DNA of 64,000 nucleotides from Rhodococcus opacus (GCF_012396235.1 NZ_JAAXPA010000008.1:1-64000); one strand, 5' to 3'; shown: positions 54,475 through 63,529, numbered from the stretch's first letter. Notes: generated from the letters alone by a model not told the origin. Numbers and translations are program-made.

Positions 54475-55677
54475 TCAGGCGACGTACCGGCGGCCGATCC
54501 CGAAGAGCTCCTGGGGCGCATCGATTCCCTTGAGCCGGTGACTGCCCGCCGGTTCGCCCCAGAACTCGTCGGTGTCGAGTTCGTCGTAGAACTCACCGGT
54601 TACGACCACCTCGTGGGACGGTGCGACCGCGACGACGCGACTGGCCATGTTGACGGGCCTGCCGAACCAGTCGCCCGCACTGGGCACCGCCGTGCCCCAG
54701 GCGATCCCGGCCCGCAACGGCGGAAGCCCCTCGGTGCGCGCGGCCTGCACGAGGTCGAGCGCGGAGTACGCCAGCGCGTTGGGATCGGGCGAGACCAACA
54801 TGACGGCGTCCCCGATCGTCTTCACCAGACGCACCGGCGCGAGCGCCAGATCGGTGGCCAGCCCGTCGAGCCGCTCGGCCACCCGCCCCAGATCGGCGGG
54901 CGCCACCTGCTCACCGAGCAGCGTGAATCCGACGAGGTCGGCGAAACAGACGCCGATCTCCTGCGCACCGCGAACCTGCATGTTCGAGTCCCTGGCGATG
55001 CCCACCGCATCGGACCGCAACTGGTGGCGCAGAGTGGTGGCGATGAGGTGAGCCAGGATCTGCGCCTCGAAATCCGCGATGCGACGCACCTCCACCGCGT
55101 ACCGCAGGGCCACCTCGGGGTGATCGCGCGTCGCCTCGAGTCGCTCCTGCAGGAGCGCGTCCGCGGCGTCGGCGACCGTCCAGAGGTTGCGGCCGAGGAC
55201 CCGCGCGGCCGCGAAGATTCCGCTCTCGTCGAGCCCCAGGTCCCGGTACTGCTTGAGTCCGCGCGCGAGGTCGAGGTCGCCGTCGTCGTAGAACGTCCCG
55301 TCCTCCGACGCACCCCGGCCGATCGCCCGGAACCACCGCCGGGTGTCCTCCACGGTGACGCCGGTCTTCCGGGAGATCTCGTCGATGCCGTACCGGCCCT
55401 TCGGCGCCAGCGCGTGCTCGAGCAGCAGGTGCGCGAGGCGATTGTCCCGCGACGCGACGCGGAGTTCGTCGATCGACACCCCGTCCTCGATCAGGGTGTT
55501 CAGCACCCCCATGCGCGCAGAGCGATCCGATCCGCTGAGTCCGTCGAGGAGGCCGGCGGCCTCGAACTCGTGGAGTTGCGTGGGTGCCGGACCCGGGCGG
55601 CGGAGCGGGCGAGGCGGCGGGGACACCAGGCGACCCGTTCGGGGCGTGATCCGTCGGGGCTGTCGCGGGATGCGCAC
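54475..55677 (-). CDS. class III adenylate/guanylate cyclase with regulatory domain
   Basis: 400 aa from GTG 55677. C-terminal cyclase homology domain: first metal Asp in VCFADLVGFTLL, second in VKTIGDAVMLVS, transition-state segment GDWFGRPVNMASRV, and a Lys in HRLKGID. The N-terminal region (ELHEFEAAGLLDGLSG onward) resembles the autoinhibitory regulatory domain of mycobacterial Rv2212-type pH-sensing cyclases. GAGG precedes GTG 55677 closely. It is divergent from the TetR at 55768. Confidence 0.88.
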   Translation of the reverse strand: MRIPRQPRRITPRTGRLVSPPPRPLRRPGPAPTQLHEFEAAGLLDGLSGSDRSARMGVLNTLIEDGVSIDELRVASRDNRLAHLLLEHALAPKGRYGIDEISRKTGVTVEDTRRWFRAIGRGASEDGTFYDDGDLDLARGLKQYRDLGLDESGIFAAARVLGRNLWTVADAADALLQERLEATRDHPEVALRYAVEVRRIADFEAQILAHLIATTLRHQLRSDAVGIARDSNMQVRGAQEIGVCFADLVGFTLLGEQVAPADLGRVAERLDGLATDLALAPVRLVKTIGDAVMLVSPDPNALAYSALDLVQAARTEGLPPLRAGIAWGTAVPSAGDWFGRPVNMASRVVAVAPSHEVVVTGEFYDELDTDEFWGEPAGSHRLKGIDAPQELFGIGRRYVA

Positions 55678-55748
55678 GTCCTCATCGTCCCAGGAACGAC
55701 GTCGCCCATCGCCGTAATCCTGCGAACTCGCCTTCCCCCGTTGCCATG

Positions 55749-55765
55749 ACCGAACTATATTCGGT
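55749..55765. promoter_or_regulatory. inverted repeat overlapping a -10 element, candidate TetR auto-operator
   Basis: ACCGAA (55749-55754) and TTCGGT (55760-55765) are perfect inverted arms with a 5-nt CTATA spacer. TATATT (55756-55761), a TANNNT -10, lies within it and ends 6 nt before GTG 55768, so a repressor bound here would block the leaderless TetR promoter. Confidence 0.5.
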
Positions 55766-55767
55766 AT

Positions 55768-56331
55768 GTGCCGATTCAAAGTCTGTTGCTGGACGCGGCG
55801 GAGGGACATTTCGCCCGCCGCGGCGTCCTCGCGACTCGGCTCGCCGACATCCGGCACGAGGCCGGTGTCAGTGTGGGAGCCGTCTACCACCACTTCCCGA
55901 ACAAGGAAGTGCTGTATCTCCAGGTCTGGTTACGCGCGCTCGCCGACTATCAGGACGGATTCCGGGGCGCACTCTCGGAATGCGCCGACGCCCGGTCCGG
56001 GGTGGAAGGCGTCGTGGTCCGCCACCTGCAGTGGGTGTCCGGCAACCCGCAGCGGGCCACCATCCTCGCCGCGCCCCGGCCCCCGGGCATCGACGAGCGG
56101 GCCGATTCCACCAACGCGGCGTTCTTCCGCGACGTCACCCACTGGTGGCGGGTCCACGAACACTACGGAACGGTCCGCCGGTTCGACTTCGACGTGCTCT
56201 ACGCGTTGTGGCTGGGCCCGGCTCAGGAGTACTCCCGCCAGTGGCTCGCGGGCGCCATGACCACCGACCCCACCGCGGTGGCGCCCGAACTGGCGCGCGC
56301 CGCGTGGAACTCGCTACGGATCCAGGAGTAG
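55768..56331 (+). CDS. TetR-family transcriptional regulator
   Basis: 187 aa. HTH: LLLDAAEGHFARRGVLATRL and EAGVSVGAVYHHFPNKEVLY. The C-terminal domain has many Trp and His and is not recognised. GTG 55768 has TATATT 6 nt upstream within a 17-bp inverted repeat. It is followed 4 bp later by the thioesterase gene, which it may regulate. Divergent from the cyclase gene. Confidence 0.88.
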   Translation: MPIQSLLLDAAEGHFARRGVLATRLADIRHEAGVSVGAVYHHFPNKEVLYLQVWLRALADYQDGFRGALSECADARSGVEGVVVRHLQWVSGNPQRATILAAPRPPGIDERADSTNAAFFRDVTHWWRVHEHYGTVRRFDFDVLYALWLGPAQEYSRQWLAGAMTTDPTAVAPELARAAWNSLRIQE

Positions 56332-56335
56332 AGGC

Positions 56336-56764
56336 ATGACAGTGGACGTCGCCCTCACCGCCGACACCGCGCAGGCCGTGCTGGCGGCCCAGCGGTTCAG
56401 CATGCTGGTCGGCGCCCGCATGACGCAGTTCGGGGAGGGCGGCGCCACCCTCGAGATCCCCGTCCGGGACGAACTCCGGCAACAGAACGGCTTCGTGCAC
56501 GGCGGCGTCCTGTCGTATGCCGCCGACAACGCTCTGACATTCGCCGCAGGCACCGTGCTCGGCGCGAACATCATGACCGCGGGCTTCACGATCACCTACC
56601 TCCGTCCCGCACAGGGCGTGCTGCTGCGGGCGGACGCCCGAGCCGACGCCTCGACCCGGCGCCAGGCGTTGTGCCGGTGCGACATCTACGCGGTGCAGGA
56701 CGACGGCTCGGAGGTACTGTGCGCCGCCGCCCAGGGCACGGCGACGGTCAAGCAGCCGCGGTAG
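56336..56764 (+). CDS. PaaI-type hotdog thioesterase
   Basis: 142 aa. Hotdog fold with QQNGFVHGGVLSYAADNALT, the conserved N-x-x-x-HGG active-site region of PaaI-like thioesterases, and TITYLRPAQGVLLRADARA. It hydrolyses a small acyl- or aryl-CoA thioester. AGAGG precedes ATG 56336. Confidence 0.88.
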   Translation: MTVDVALTADTAQAVLAAQRFSMLVGARMTQFGEGGATLEIPVRDELRQQNGFVHGGVLSYAADNALTFAAGTVLGANIMTAGFTITYLRPAQGVLLRADARADASTRRQALCRCDIYAVQDDGSEVLCAAAQGTATVKQPR

Positions 56765-56795
56765 TCGCGGCCGCACGGGATGGAACGATGGGACC

Positions 56796-57740
56796 ATGGC
56801 TCACTCCGTCGATCGCGCATCCGTGGACAGGGCGCGTGAGCGCATCACCGGCCTGATCCGCCGGACACCCACGTTCCGTGCCACCGTCCCCACCGTGCAC
56901 GGCCCCGTACCGGTGATCTTCAAACTCGAGTTCCTGCAGTACGGAGGCTCGTTCAAGGTGCGGGGCAGCCTCAACGCTCTGCTCCACGCGGAGGAGGACG
57001 GGCGGCTCGACGACGCGGGCGTCGTCATCGCGTCCGGCGGGAACGCCGCGATCGGAGCGGCCTGGGCGTCGCGGCTCAGGGGCGTGAAGTGCACGGTGGT
57101 CGTCCCCGTCACGGCACCCGACGTCAAGATCGACAAGCTGATCGCGCTCGGCGCGGACGTGCGCAAGGTCGGTGCTCGATACGCCGAGGCGGCCGAGTAC
57201 GCGGACGAACTCGCGACGTCGTCGAACGCCCTGACCCTGCACGCCTACGATCTCCCCGACATCGTCGCCGGGGCAGGCACCATCGCACTCGAGATCCAGG
57301 ACGACGTCGCCGAGCCGCTGTCCTACGTGATTGCCGTCGGCGGCGGCGGACTGCTCTCCGGTGTCGTCGCAGGCAGCGGCGAGGACGACAGCATCTACGG
57401 CGTGGAACCGAGCGGGGCGGCGACGCTGCACTCCGCGGTCGCCGCCCGGCAGCCCGTGGACATCGACATCGACAGCATCGCCGGCGATTCCCTCGGCGCC
57501 ACCAAGATCGGTTCCATCGCCTGGGACACCGTCCGGTCGCGGCCCGTGTCCAGCCTGATCGTCGACGACGACGCCCTCATCGACGCGCGAACGCTGCTGT
57601 GGGAGGAGTTCCGGATCGTCGTCGAGCACGGCACTGCCGCGGCGCTCGCCGCGATCATCACCGGACAGCTCGCCCCCGCCGACGACAAGCCGCTCTGTGT
57701 GGTGCTCTGCGGCGCCAACACGTCGATGACCAGCTTCTGA
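56796..57740 (+). CDS. PLP-dependent threonine/serine dehydratase-like enzyme
   Basis: 314 aa fold type II enzyme. PLP Lys in LQYGGSFKVRGSLNAL, the amino acid loop ASGGNAAIGAAWASRL and the phosphate-binding glycine loop AVGGGGLLSGVVAG are intact. It deaminates a hydroxyamino acid to a keto acid, or may act on a related substrate. It lacks the ACT regulatory domain of biosynthetic IlvA. Follows the thioesterase gene by 31 bp. Confidence 0.88.
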   Translation: MAHSVDRASVDRARERITGLIRRTPTFRATVPTVHGPVPVIFKLEFLQYGGSFKVRGSLNALLHAEEDGRLDDAGVVIASGGNAAIGAAWASRLRGVKCTVVVPVTAPDVKIDKLIALGADVRKVGARYAEAAEYADELATSSNALTLHAYDLPDIVAGAGTIALEIQDDVAEPLSYVIAVGGGGLLSGVVAGSGEDDSIYGVEPSGAATLHSAVAARQPVDIDIDSIAGDSLGATKIGSIAWDTVRSRPVSSLIVDDDALIDARTLLWEEFRIVVEHGTAAALAAIITGQLAPADDKPLCVVLCGANTSMTSF

Positions 57741-57752
57741 TCCTCAGACGTG

Positions 57753-58730
57753 TCAGCCGCGCGGTTTCAGCCGGCTGTTCGGCAGTTCGGGTGCGGGCAG
57801 CGGATCGCCGTCGTAACCCTCGACCGTGCCGAACCGGGGGTCGGCGGGCGCCGCGCCCCGGAGCTCGGACTGCCACTCGCGGCGGTAGCCGACGATGTCC
57901 TCGTGGCTACGGCCGAGGAAGTTCCACCACATGATCACCTGCTCGCCCAGCGGCTCACCACCGAGCAGCAGCAGCCGGGCCCGGGTCCCGCCCGTGTTGC
58001 GCAACGCCACCAGCGATTCCCCGGGCGGCTGATAGCCGAGTTCCGCCCACCGCAGCGTGGTCCCGCGCAGCTGCACCTCACCCTCGTCGACGAGCACCCC
58101 GACCTCGAAGCCGCGCTGGATGTCGAGGGTGACGTCCGCACCCGGCTCCAGGAGGATCTCGGCGCCGAGCAGCGGCGTGAACGTGCGGACCGGTGACGTG
58201 GAGCCCGCCGTGCTCCCGAGGAACACCCGCACCGTCGCGCCGTCCAGTTCGACCGGGTCGGGTGCGTACGTCTCGAACGCCGGATCCGCGTCCTGCGCCG
58301 ACGCCGGCAACGCCACCCACAGCTGCGCACCGTGCAGGATGCGCGTCTGCGGTGTCGAGACCTCGGAGTGCGCGATCCCCCGACCCGCGGTCATCAGGTT
58401 GAGCTCGCCGGGACGCACCATCGCGTGCGAACCGATGCTGTCACGGTGTTCGATCTCGCCGGTGAACAGCCAGCTCACCGTCTGCAGTCCCGTGTGCGGG
58501 TGTGGTGGCACGTTCATCCCGCCCGTGTTCCCGACGTCGTCCGGACCGTAGTGGTCGGCGAAGCACCAGGCTCCGATCAGCGATCGTTCGCGCTGTGGGA
58601 GAGTGCGCCGGACCGGCATCGCGCGGGGACCACCGAGCGGGACCTCGCGCGAGCCGAGCACCTGGATGCCCCCGCCGTCGGGGTGCGACTCGCACCGCTC
58701 TTCCACCGAATTCGTCTCCAGATTGCTCAC
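57753..58730 (-). CDS. pirin-family protein
   Basis: 325 aa bicupin. First cupin has the metal site HPHTGLQTVSWLFTGEIEHRD (first four residues and Glu/His) and GRGIAHSEVS; the second cupin is less conserved (LVDEGEVQLRG). Pirins include quercetin dioxygenases and regulatory proteins. GTG 58730 follows GATGGAG. Its start lies 20 bp after the MarR stop on the same strand, so they may be cotranscribed. Confidence 0.9.
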   Translation of the reverse strand: MSNLETNSVEERCESHPDGGGIQVLGSREVPLGGPRAMPVRRTLPQRERSLIGAWCFADHYGPDDVGNTGGMNVPPHPHTGLQTVSWLFTGEIEHRDSIGSHAMVRPGELNLMTAGRGIAHSEVSTPQTRILHGAQLWVALPASAQDADPAFETYAPDPVELDGATVRVFLGSTAGSTSPVRTFTPLLGAEILLEPGADVTLDIQRGFEVGVLVDEGEVQLRGTTLRWAELGYQPPGESLVALRNTGGTRARLLLLGGEPLGEQVIMWWNFLGRSHEDIVGYRREWQSELRGAAPADPRFGTVEGYDGDPLPAPELPNSRLKPRG

Positions 58731-58749
58731 TGCTCCATCGTGCCTTCCG

Positions 58750-59196
58750 TCAGTCCTGTGCGCCGCGCAGTTTCGCGCAGAGTTCGGTGAGTGTGTCGAG
58801 TTCGTCGTCGGACAGTGCCGCGCCGACGTGCCGCCGGATGCTCGCCGCGTGCCTGCGTCCGACGGACTTCTGCACGCGCGCACCCTCGTCCGTCAGGGCG
58901 ACGACGGTTCCCCGGCGGTCGCCGGGATCGCACTCCCGCGTGACGAATCCAGAGCCGGACAGCCGCTCGACGAGCCGGCTCAGCGACGGTTGGCTGAGCA
59001 GGATCTCCCGGTTGAGATCGTGCAAGCGCAGTCTGTGTCCGGGTGCCCGGGCGAGGGTGAACAGCACGTCGTATTCGCGCATGCTCAGTTCGTCCCACAC
59101 GTCGTCGGCGGCGAGGTTGCGCATCACCGCGACCTGGGCGCGGAAGAGAGCCTCCCACGCCTCGGCCGCTCGTTCGGTCCTACTGACGGGCGGCAT
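58750..59196 (-). CDS. MarR-family transcriptional regulator
   Basis: 148 aa. Winged helix: HRLRLHDLNREILLSQPSLS and RLVERLSGSGFVTRECDPGDR, with the wing DPGDRRGTVVALTDEGARV. It overlaps the upstream LLM oxidoreductase gene by 17 bp and is next to pirin, so it probably regulates the group in response to an aromatic or oxidative signal. Confidence 0.9.
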   Translation of the reverse strand: MPPVSRTERAAEAWEALFRAQVAVMRNLAADDVWDELSMREYDVLFTLARAPGHRLRLHDLNREILLSQPSLSRLVERLSGSGFVTRECDPGDRRGTVVALTDEGARVQKSVGRRHAASIRRHVGAALSDDELDTLTELCAKLRGAQD

Positions 59197-60277
59197 CGAC
59201 CGGCTCGCGATCGGCCTTCATCGACGCGTGCGTCGGCGGGTTGTCCGGCACGCCCGCAGGTCGCCGGGCGGCGAACTCCTTGCGCAACACGGGCACGACC
59301 TCGCCGCCGAGCAGATCCAGCTGCTCCAGCACCGTCTTCAGGGGAAGCCCCGCATGGTCGACGAGGAACAACTGCCGCTGGTAGTCGCCGAAGAAGTCGG
59401 CGAACGTCAGGGTCTTCTCGATCACCTGTTCCGGTGTGCCGACGGTGAGCGGGGTCTGATCGGTGAAGTCCTCGAGGCTCGGCCCGTGGCCGTAGACGGG
59501 TGCGTTGTCGAAGTAGGGCCGGAACTCGTCGACGGCGTCCTTGGCGTTCCTGCGCATGAACACCTGCCCGCCCAGTCCGACGATCGCCTGATCCGCGCGG
59601 CCGTGACCGTAGTGCTCGTACCGTTCGCGGTAGAGGTTGATCAGGGCGATGTAGTGCTCCTTGGGCCAGAAGATGTTGTTGGCGAAGAAGCCGTCACCGT
59701 GGAACGCCGCGATCTCGGCGATCTCCGGGCTGCGGATCGAGCCGTGCCACACGAAGGGCGGGATGCCGTCGAGCGGACGCGGGGTCGACGTGAAGCCCTG
59801 CAGCGGGGTGCGGAACTGTCCCTGCCAGTCCACGACGTCCTCGTCCCACAGCCGGCGCAGCAGCCGGTAGTGCTCGAGCGCCAGCGGAATTCCCTGGCGG
59901 ATGTCCTGTCCGAACCACGGGTAGACGGGGGCCATGTTTCCGCGACCCATCATGAGATCCACCCGGCCGTCCGCGAGGTGCTGCAGCATCGCGTAGTCCT
60001 CGGCGATCTTCACCGGGTCGTTGGTGGTGATCAGCGTCGTGGACGTCGACAGGATGATCTTCTCGGTCTGCGCTGCGAGGTAGCCGAGCATCGTGGTCGG
60101 GGAGGACGGCACGAACGGCGGGTTGTGATGCTCGCCGGTGGCGAACACGTCGAGCCCGACGTCCTCGGCATGCTTTGCGATGGTCGTCATCGCCTTGATG
60201 CGTTCGTGCTCGGTGGGGGTGCGGCCGGTGGTGGGATCGGGGGTCACGTCGCCGACGGTGAAGATTCCGAACTGCAT
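59180..60277 (-). CDS. LLM-class flavin-dependent oxidoreductase
   Basis: 365 aa luciferase-like TIM barrel. MQFGIFTVGDV at the start, ATGEHHNPPFVPSSPTTMLGY, LMMGRGNMAPVYPWFG and SPEIAEIAAFHGDGFF are characteristic of bacterial luciferase-type monooxygenases using reduced flavin. Substrate unknown. GAGAGGAA supports ATG 60277. First gene of the LLM-MarR-pirin run. Confidence 0.9.
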   Translation of the reverse strand: MQFGIFTVGDVTPDPTTGRTPTEHERIKAMTTIAKHAEDVGLDVFATGEHHNPPFVPSSPTTMLGYLAAQTEKIILSTSTTLITTNDPVKIAEDYAMLQHLADGRVDLMMGRGNMAPVYPWFGQDIRQGIPLALEHYRLLRRLWDEDVVDWQGQFRTPLQGFTSTPRPLDGIPPFVWHGSIRSPEIAEIAAFHGDGFFANNIFWPKEHYIALINLYRERYEHYGHGRADQAIVGLGGQVFMRRNAKDAVDEFRPYFDNAPVYGHGPSLEDFTDQTPLTVGTPEQVIEKTLTFADFFGDYQRQLFLVDHAGLPLKTVLEQLDLLGGEVVPVLRKEFAARRPAGVPDNPPTHASMKADREPVDAARQ

Positions 60278-60309
60278 AGCTGTTCCTCTCGCGCCAGAAC
60301 TCCATGCGT

Positions 60310-60328
60310 TTGCATGAACCTATTGCAA
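60310..60328. promoter_or_regulatory. inverted repeat in LLM oxidoreductase promoter
   Basis: TTGCA (60310-60314) and TGCAA (60324-60328) flank a 9-nt spacer in an AT-rich stretch 33-51 bp upstream of the LLM start codon. It resembles MarR sites; the MarR at 58750 is the first candidate. Confidence 0.35.
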
Positions 60329-60360
60329 CATTCAACCACTTCGCCCTATTCCGGAAACGG

Positions 60361-60397
60361 CCGAGGGCGGCAAGCGCAGTGCGCTTGCCGCCCTCGG
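60361..60397. terminator. long hairpin after the MFS transporter gene
   Basis: A 17-bp stem (60361-60377 with 60381-60397) and AGT loop, starting CCGAGGGCGGCAAGCGC. It is 26 bp after the MFS stop and is followed on that strand by TTT, so it is the probable terminator of the MarR-MFS operon. Confidence 0.7.
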
Positions 60398-60422
60398 CGA
60401 CACTCGGATCGAACGAGCCCGA

Positions 60423-61952
60423 TCAGTGCATCATGACCGTGGGGGCACCTTCCGCCTCGAGCTGCGGGTTGACCGACTTCTTGCGCGGCAGCAGGAACGC
60501 CGGGATGAGCGTCAACGCGATCAGCACGGTGGCGACCAGGAACGTGTTGCCGAACGCATCGGCGGCCTGACTCAGGACCTGGTCCACCATCCCGGGAGGC
60601 TCCTGCGCGGCGACCTCGGGCACGTGCTGCATCGCGACCGTCTGGCTGTCGAGACCGCGATCGAGCAACTGGTTGGTGAGGACCACCGACATGACGGCGG
60701 TACCGATCGAACCCGCGGTCTGCTGGACGATGTTCATCAGCGTGGAACCGCGCGCGACCTGCTCGTTGGACAGCGTGACGATCGCTGCGGTCATCAGCGG
60801 CATCATCGTGCAGCCCATGCCCATGCCCATCACGAACAGCGCACCCATCAGCAGCCAGGTCGGTGAGTCCGACGCCACCTGCGTGAAGACGCCCAGACCG
60901 ATCAGGATCAGCGGCAGACCCGTCAGCACGATCTTGCCGGGCCCGATCTTGTCGACGAGACGTCCGGCCACCGGCATGGTCAGCATCGCGCCGATACCCT
61001 GCGGAGCCATCAGCAGACCGGCCGCGAGCGTGGTGTGCCCGCCCACCTGGATGAAGTAGCTGGGAAACAGCAGACCGGCCCCCATGAACGCGACGATGAA
61101 CAGCGACGTCGTGATGACCGCGACCGACAGCTGCCGGTTCTTGAACAGGTGCAGGTCGATCAGCGGGTGATCCTTGCGGAGCGCGTGGAACACGAACGCG
61201 ACGATCAGCGCCAAGCCGACCGCACCGGGCACGAGCACGCGAGCCGAAGCAACGGTCCCCACCTCCGGGATGGACGACACACCGAACAGGAACAGAGCCA
61301 GACCCGGCGAGAGCAGCAGCATGCCGAGGAAGTCGAAGGACTCGGACGGCGACGCGTTGTCGGACGGCAGGATGATGAACGCGGCGGCCAGGGCGATGAT
61401 GCCGATGGGCAGGTTGATCAGGAAGATCCAGTGCCAGCTCGCCGCCTCGATCAGCCAGCCACCGAGGATCGGACCACCGATGGGGCCGAGCAGCATGGGG
61501 ATTCCGAGAACCGCCATGACCCGGCCGACACGGTCGGGGCCGGCCGCCTTCGTCATGATCGTCATGCCGAGCGGCATCAACATGCCGCCGCCGAGGCCCT
61601 GCAGGACGCGGAAGCCGATGAGCGACGTGATGTCCCACGCGAAGCTACACAGCACCGAGCCGAGCACGAACAGCACGAGCGCCGTCATGTAGAGGCGCTT
61701 GGTGCCGAATCGGTCGGCCGCCCACCCGGTGACGGGGATGACGGTGGCCAGGGCGAGCGTGTACGCGGTCATCGTCCACGCGACGGTGGCGTACGTGGTG
61801 TCGAACTCCGTGGCGAACGTCGGCAACGCGACGCTGACGACGGTGACGTCGAGGATCGACATGATGGCACCGAGCACCACCACGGACGCGATCTTGAGGA
61901 CCGTGCCGTCGAGCTTGTCGGGCGCCGCGTTCGCGGCGGTCGGCGATGTCAT
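60423..61952 (-). CDS. MFS drug efflux transporter, DHA2 (EmrB/QacA) family
   Basis: 509 aa with 14 predicted transmembrane helices. Motif D1 SILDVTVVSVALPTFATEF, motif A GWAADRFGTKRLY and motif C-like GFRVLQGLGGGMLMPLG identify the DHA2 family of proton-driven multidrug exporters. ATG 61952 overlaps the MarR stop by 4 bp; AGGAG upstream. Likely repressed by that MarR and induced by its export substrates. Confidence 0.92.
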   Translation of the reverse strand: MTSPTAANAAPDKLDGTVLKIASVVVLGAIMSILDVTVVSVALPTFATEFDTTYATVAWTMTAYTLALATVIPVTGWAADRFGTKRLYMTALVLFVLGSVLCSFAWDITSLIGFRVLQGLGGGMLMPLGMTIMTKAAGPDRVGRVMAVLGIPMLLGPIGGPILGGWLIEAASWHWIFLINLPIGIIALAAAFIILPSDNASPSESFDFLGMLLLSPGLALFLFGVSSIPEVGTVASARVLVPGAVGLALIVAFVFHALRKDHPLIDLHLFKNRQLSVAVITTSLFIVAFMGAGLLFPSYFIQVGGHTTLAAGLLMAPQGIGAMLTMPVAGRLVDKIGPGKIVLTGLPLILIGLGVFTQVASDSPTWLLMGALFVMGMGMGCTMMPLMTAAIVTLSNEQVARGSTLMNIVQQTAGSIGTAVMSVVLTNQLLDRGLDSQTVAMQHVPEVAAQEPPGMVDQVLSQAADAFGNTFLVATVLIALTLIPAFLLPRKKSVNPQLEAEGAPTVMMH

Positions 61953-62419
61953 CCGAGTATCTCCTGGTTGAGTTCTCGCAGGGACTCCCCCGCGAGGATC
62001 GGTTGTAGTGCCTCGATCAGCCGAGTCCGCTCGATCTCCGGAACCCGCCATGCGAACCGTCGCAACTGATCACGCTTGCATTCGATGTGCTGGGTAGCGA
62101 CCTTATGTCCGGCCTCCGACAAGGAGACCCGCTTGACCCGCCGGTCGCGTTCGTCCTCCCGGCGAACGACCAGACCCAGTTTCACGAGTTGATCGACGTT
62201 CCGACCCGCTGCGGCCACCGAGAGCCGCAACCGCTCGGCCACCTCGTTGATCGGAAGTGGCTCACCGTGCTGAACCAGCGCGAAGAGCATGCGCACCTGC
62301 GAAAACGTGAGGTCCAGTTCGATGAGGTTGTCCATCGACTCCGACTCCCCCGCACTCAACAGTTGGGTGAAGAAGTCGTTGAGTAGTTCGAAGAGAAGAT
62401 CAGGAGATTTGTCGGGCAC
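61949..62419 (-). CDS. MarR-family repressor of MFS pump
   Basis: 156 aa. MarR winged helix: FALVQHGEPLPINEVAERLR and LSVAAAGRNVDQLVKLGLVV with wing REDERDRRVKRVSLSEAG. GTG 62419 has TAGCAT 6 nt upstream and overlaps the MFS start. The 62440-62464 region contains an inverted and a direct repeat likely to be its operator. Confidence 0.9.
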   Translation of the reverse strand: MPDKSPDLLFELLNDFFTQLLSAGESESMDNLIELDLTFSQVRMLFALVQHGEPLPINEVAERLRLSVAAAGRNVDQLVKLGLVVRREDERDRRVKRVSLSEAGHKVATQHIECKRDQLRRFAWRVPEIERTRLIEALQPILAGESLRELNQEILG

Positions 62420-62425
62420 CCTCGA

Positions 62426-62431
62426 ATGCTA
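62426..62431 (-). promoter_or_regulatory. putative -10 element (TAGCAT) of the leaderless marR-MFS promoter
   Basis: TAGCAT on the minus strand ends 6 nt before GTG 62419, with no ribosome binding site. Confidence 0.45.
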
Positions 62432-62439
62432 GCGCTCAT

Positions 62440-62464
62440 GCAACTATTGCCCAAGGGCAACTAT
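62440..62464. promoter_or_regulatory. candidate MarR operator
   Basis: TTGCCC (62447-62452) and GGGCAA (62455-62460) are perfect inverted arms around AA, and GCAACTAT is repeated directly at 62440-62447 and 62457-62464. It is just upstream of the -10 element, in the expected repressor position. Confidence 0.5.
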
Positions 62465-62526
62465 GACGCAACCGAATAAATGGTGTCAGGTATCACATCC
62501 CCCGGCGGCAGCCTGGACCTGCGGGT

Positions 62527-63492
62527 TCAGTCCTGGACGAGCACCGCTTTACCCAGCACGAGGCCTGCCTCGAGGTCACGCAGTGCGTCCGCGGCCCGCT
62601 CGAGGGGATACCGCGAGGTGACCACGGGACGCAGTCCGCGTTCGACATGCCGGATCAACGCGGCATGCACCTCTTCCAGCGCAGTCGGTTCGGTCCGGAT
62701 GAACTCACCCCACGCCGCACCCACGATGCTGATGTTGCGGAACAGCACCCGGTTCACCTTCACCTCGGGGATCGTCCCTCCCGCGAAACCGATCACGACC
62801 AGCCGGCCTTCCGGGGCCAGCACCCGGACGGCCTCGTCGAACGCGTCGCCGCCGACCGGATCGACCACGATCTGCGCGCCCCGGCCGCCGGTCAGCTCAC
62901 GGACCCGGGCGCCCCAGCCGTCGCCGAGGCGGACGACCTCGTCGGCCCCCAGTTCGCGCAGGAAGTCGTCGGCCCCGTCCCGGCGCACCACCGCGATCAC
63001 GCGGGCGCCGTGCGCCTTGGCCAACTGGATGGTGGACGTTCCCACCCCACCCGCCGCGCCGAGGACGACGACGGTTTCGTCTGCCCGCAGCCGAGCCCGG
63101 CGCTCCAGCGCGAATTCCATCGTCTGATAGTTGATGATCAGCGACGCCGCTTCGTCGAAATCCAGGATCGACGGGATGGGCAGCACCTGCGCCGGCGGCA
63201 CCGCGACCCGTTCGGCGTAACCGCCGACCTGCGACGCCGCGAGCACCCGGCGACCGGGCTCGAACCCACTGCCTGCCGGTGCGGACACCACGACACCCGC
63301 GACTTCGGCACCGGGAACGAACGGCAACTCGGGGCCCAGCTGATATTTGCCGTAGCTGATCAGCAGGTCGGGGAAGCACACACCGCTGGCCTTGACGTCG
63401 ATCAGGACGAGTCCGTCGGCCGCTGGTTCGGGGATGTCCTGCAGCGTCATGCCGCCCGGCCCCGACAGCTCCGTCACCACCACTGCGCGCAT
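62527..63492 (-). CDS. NADPH:quinone oxidoreductase / zinc-independent MDR alcohol dehydrogenase-like
   Basis: 321 aa medium-chain dehydrogenase. GroES-like N-domain (GVCFPDLLISYGKYQLGPE), nucleotide motif VLGAAGGVGTSTIQLAKAHG. Lacks the structural zinc cysteine cluster, so the quinone oxidoreductase branch is more likely. ATG 63492 follows TAATGT by 7 nt. Confidence 0.9.
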   Translation of the reverse strand: MRAVVVTELSGPGGMTLQDIPEPAADGLVLIDVKASGVCFPDLLISYGKYQLGPELPFVPGAEVAGVVVSAPAGSGFEPGRRVLAASQVGGYAERVAVPPAQVLPIPSILDFDEAASLIINYQTMEFALERRARLRADETVVVLGAAGGVGTSTIQLAKAHGARVIAVVRRDGADDFLRELGADEVVRLGDGWGARVRELTGGRGAQIVVDPVGGDAFDEAVRVLAPEGRLVVIGFAGGTIPEVKVNRVLFRNISIVGAAWGEFIRTEPTALEEVHAALIRHVERGLRPVVTSRYPLERAADALRDLEAGLVLGKAVLVQD

Positions 63493-63499
63493 GCTCGAA

Positions 63500-63505
63500 A
63501 CATTA
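63500..63505 (-). promoter_or_regulatory. putative -10 element (TAATGT) of a leaderless promoter
   Basis: TAATGT on the minus strand ends 7 nt before ATG 63492 with no ribosome binding site. Confidence 0.4.
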
Positions 63506-63529
63506 GACGCGCAGGGGTGGCGAGAGGCG

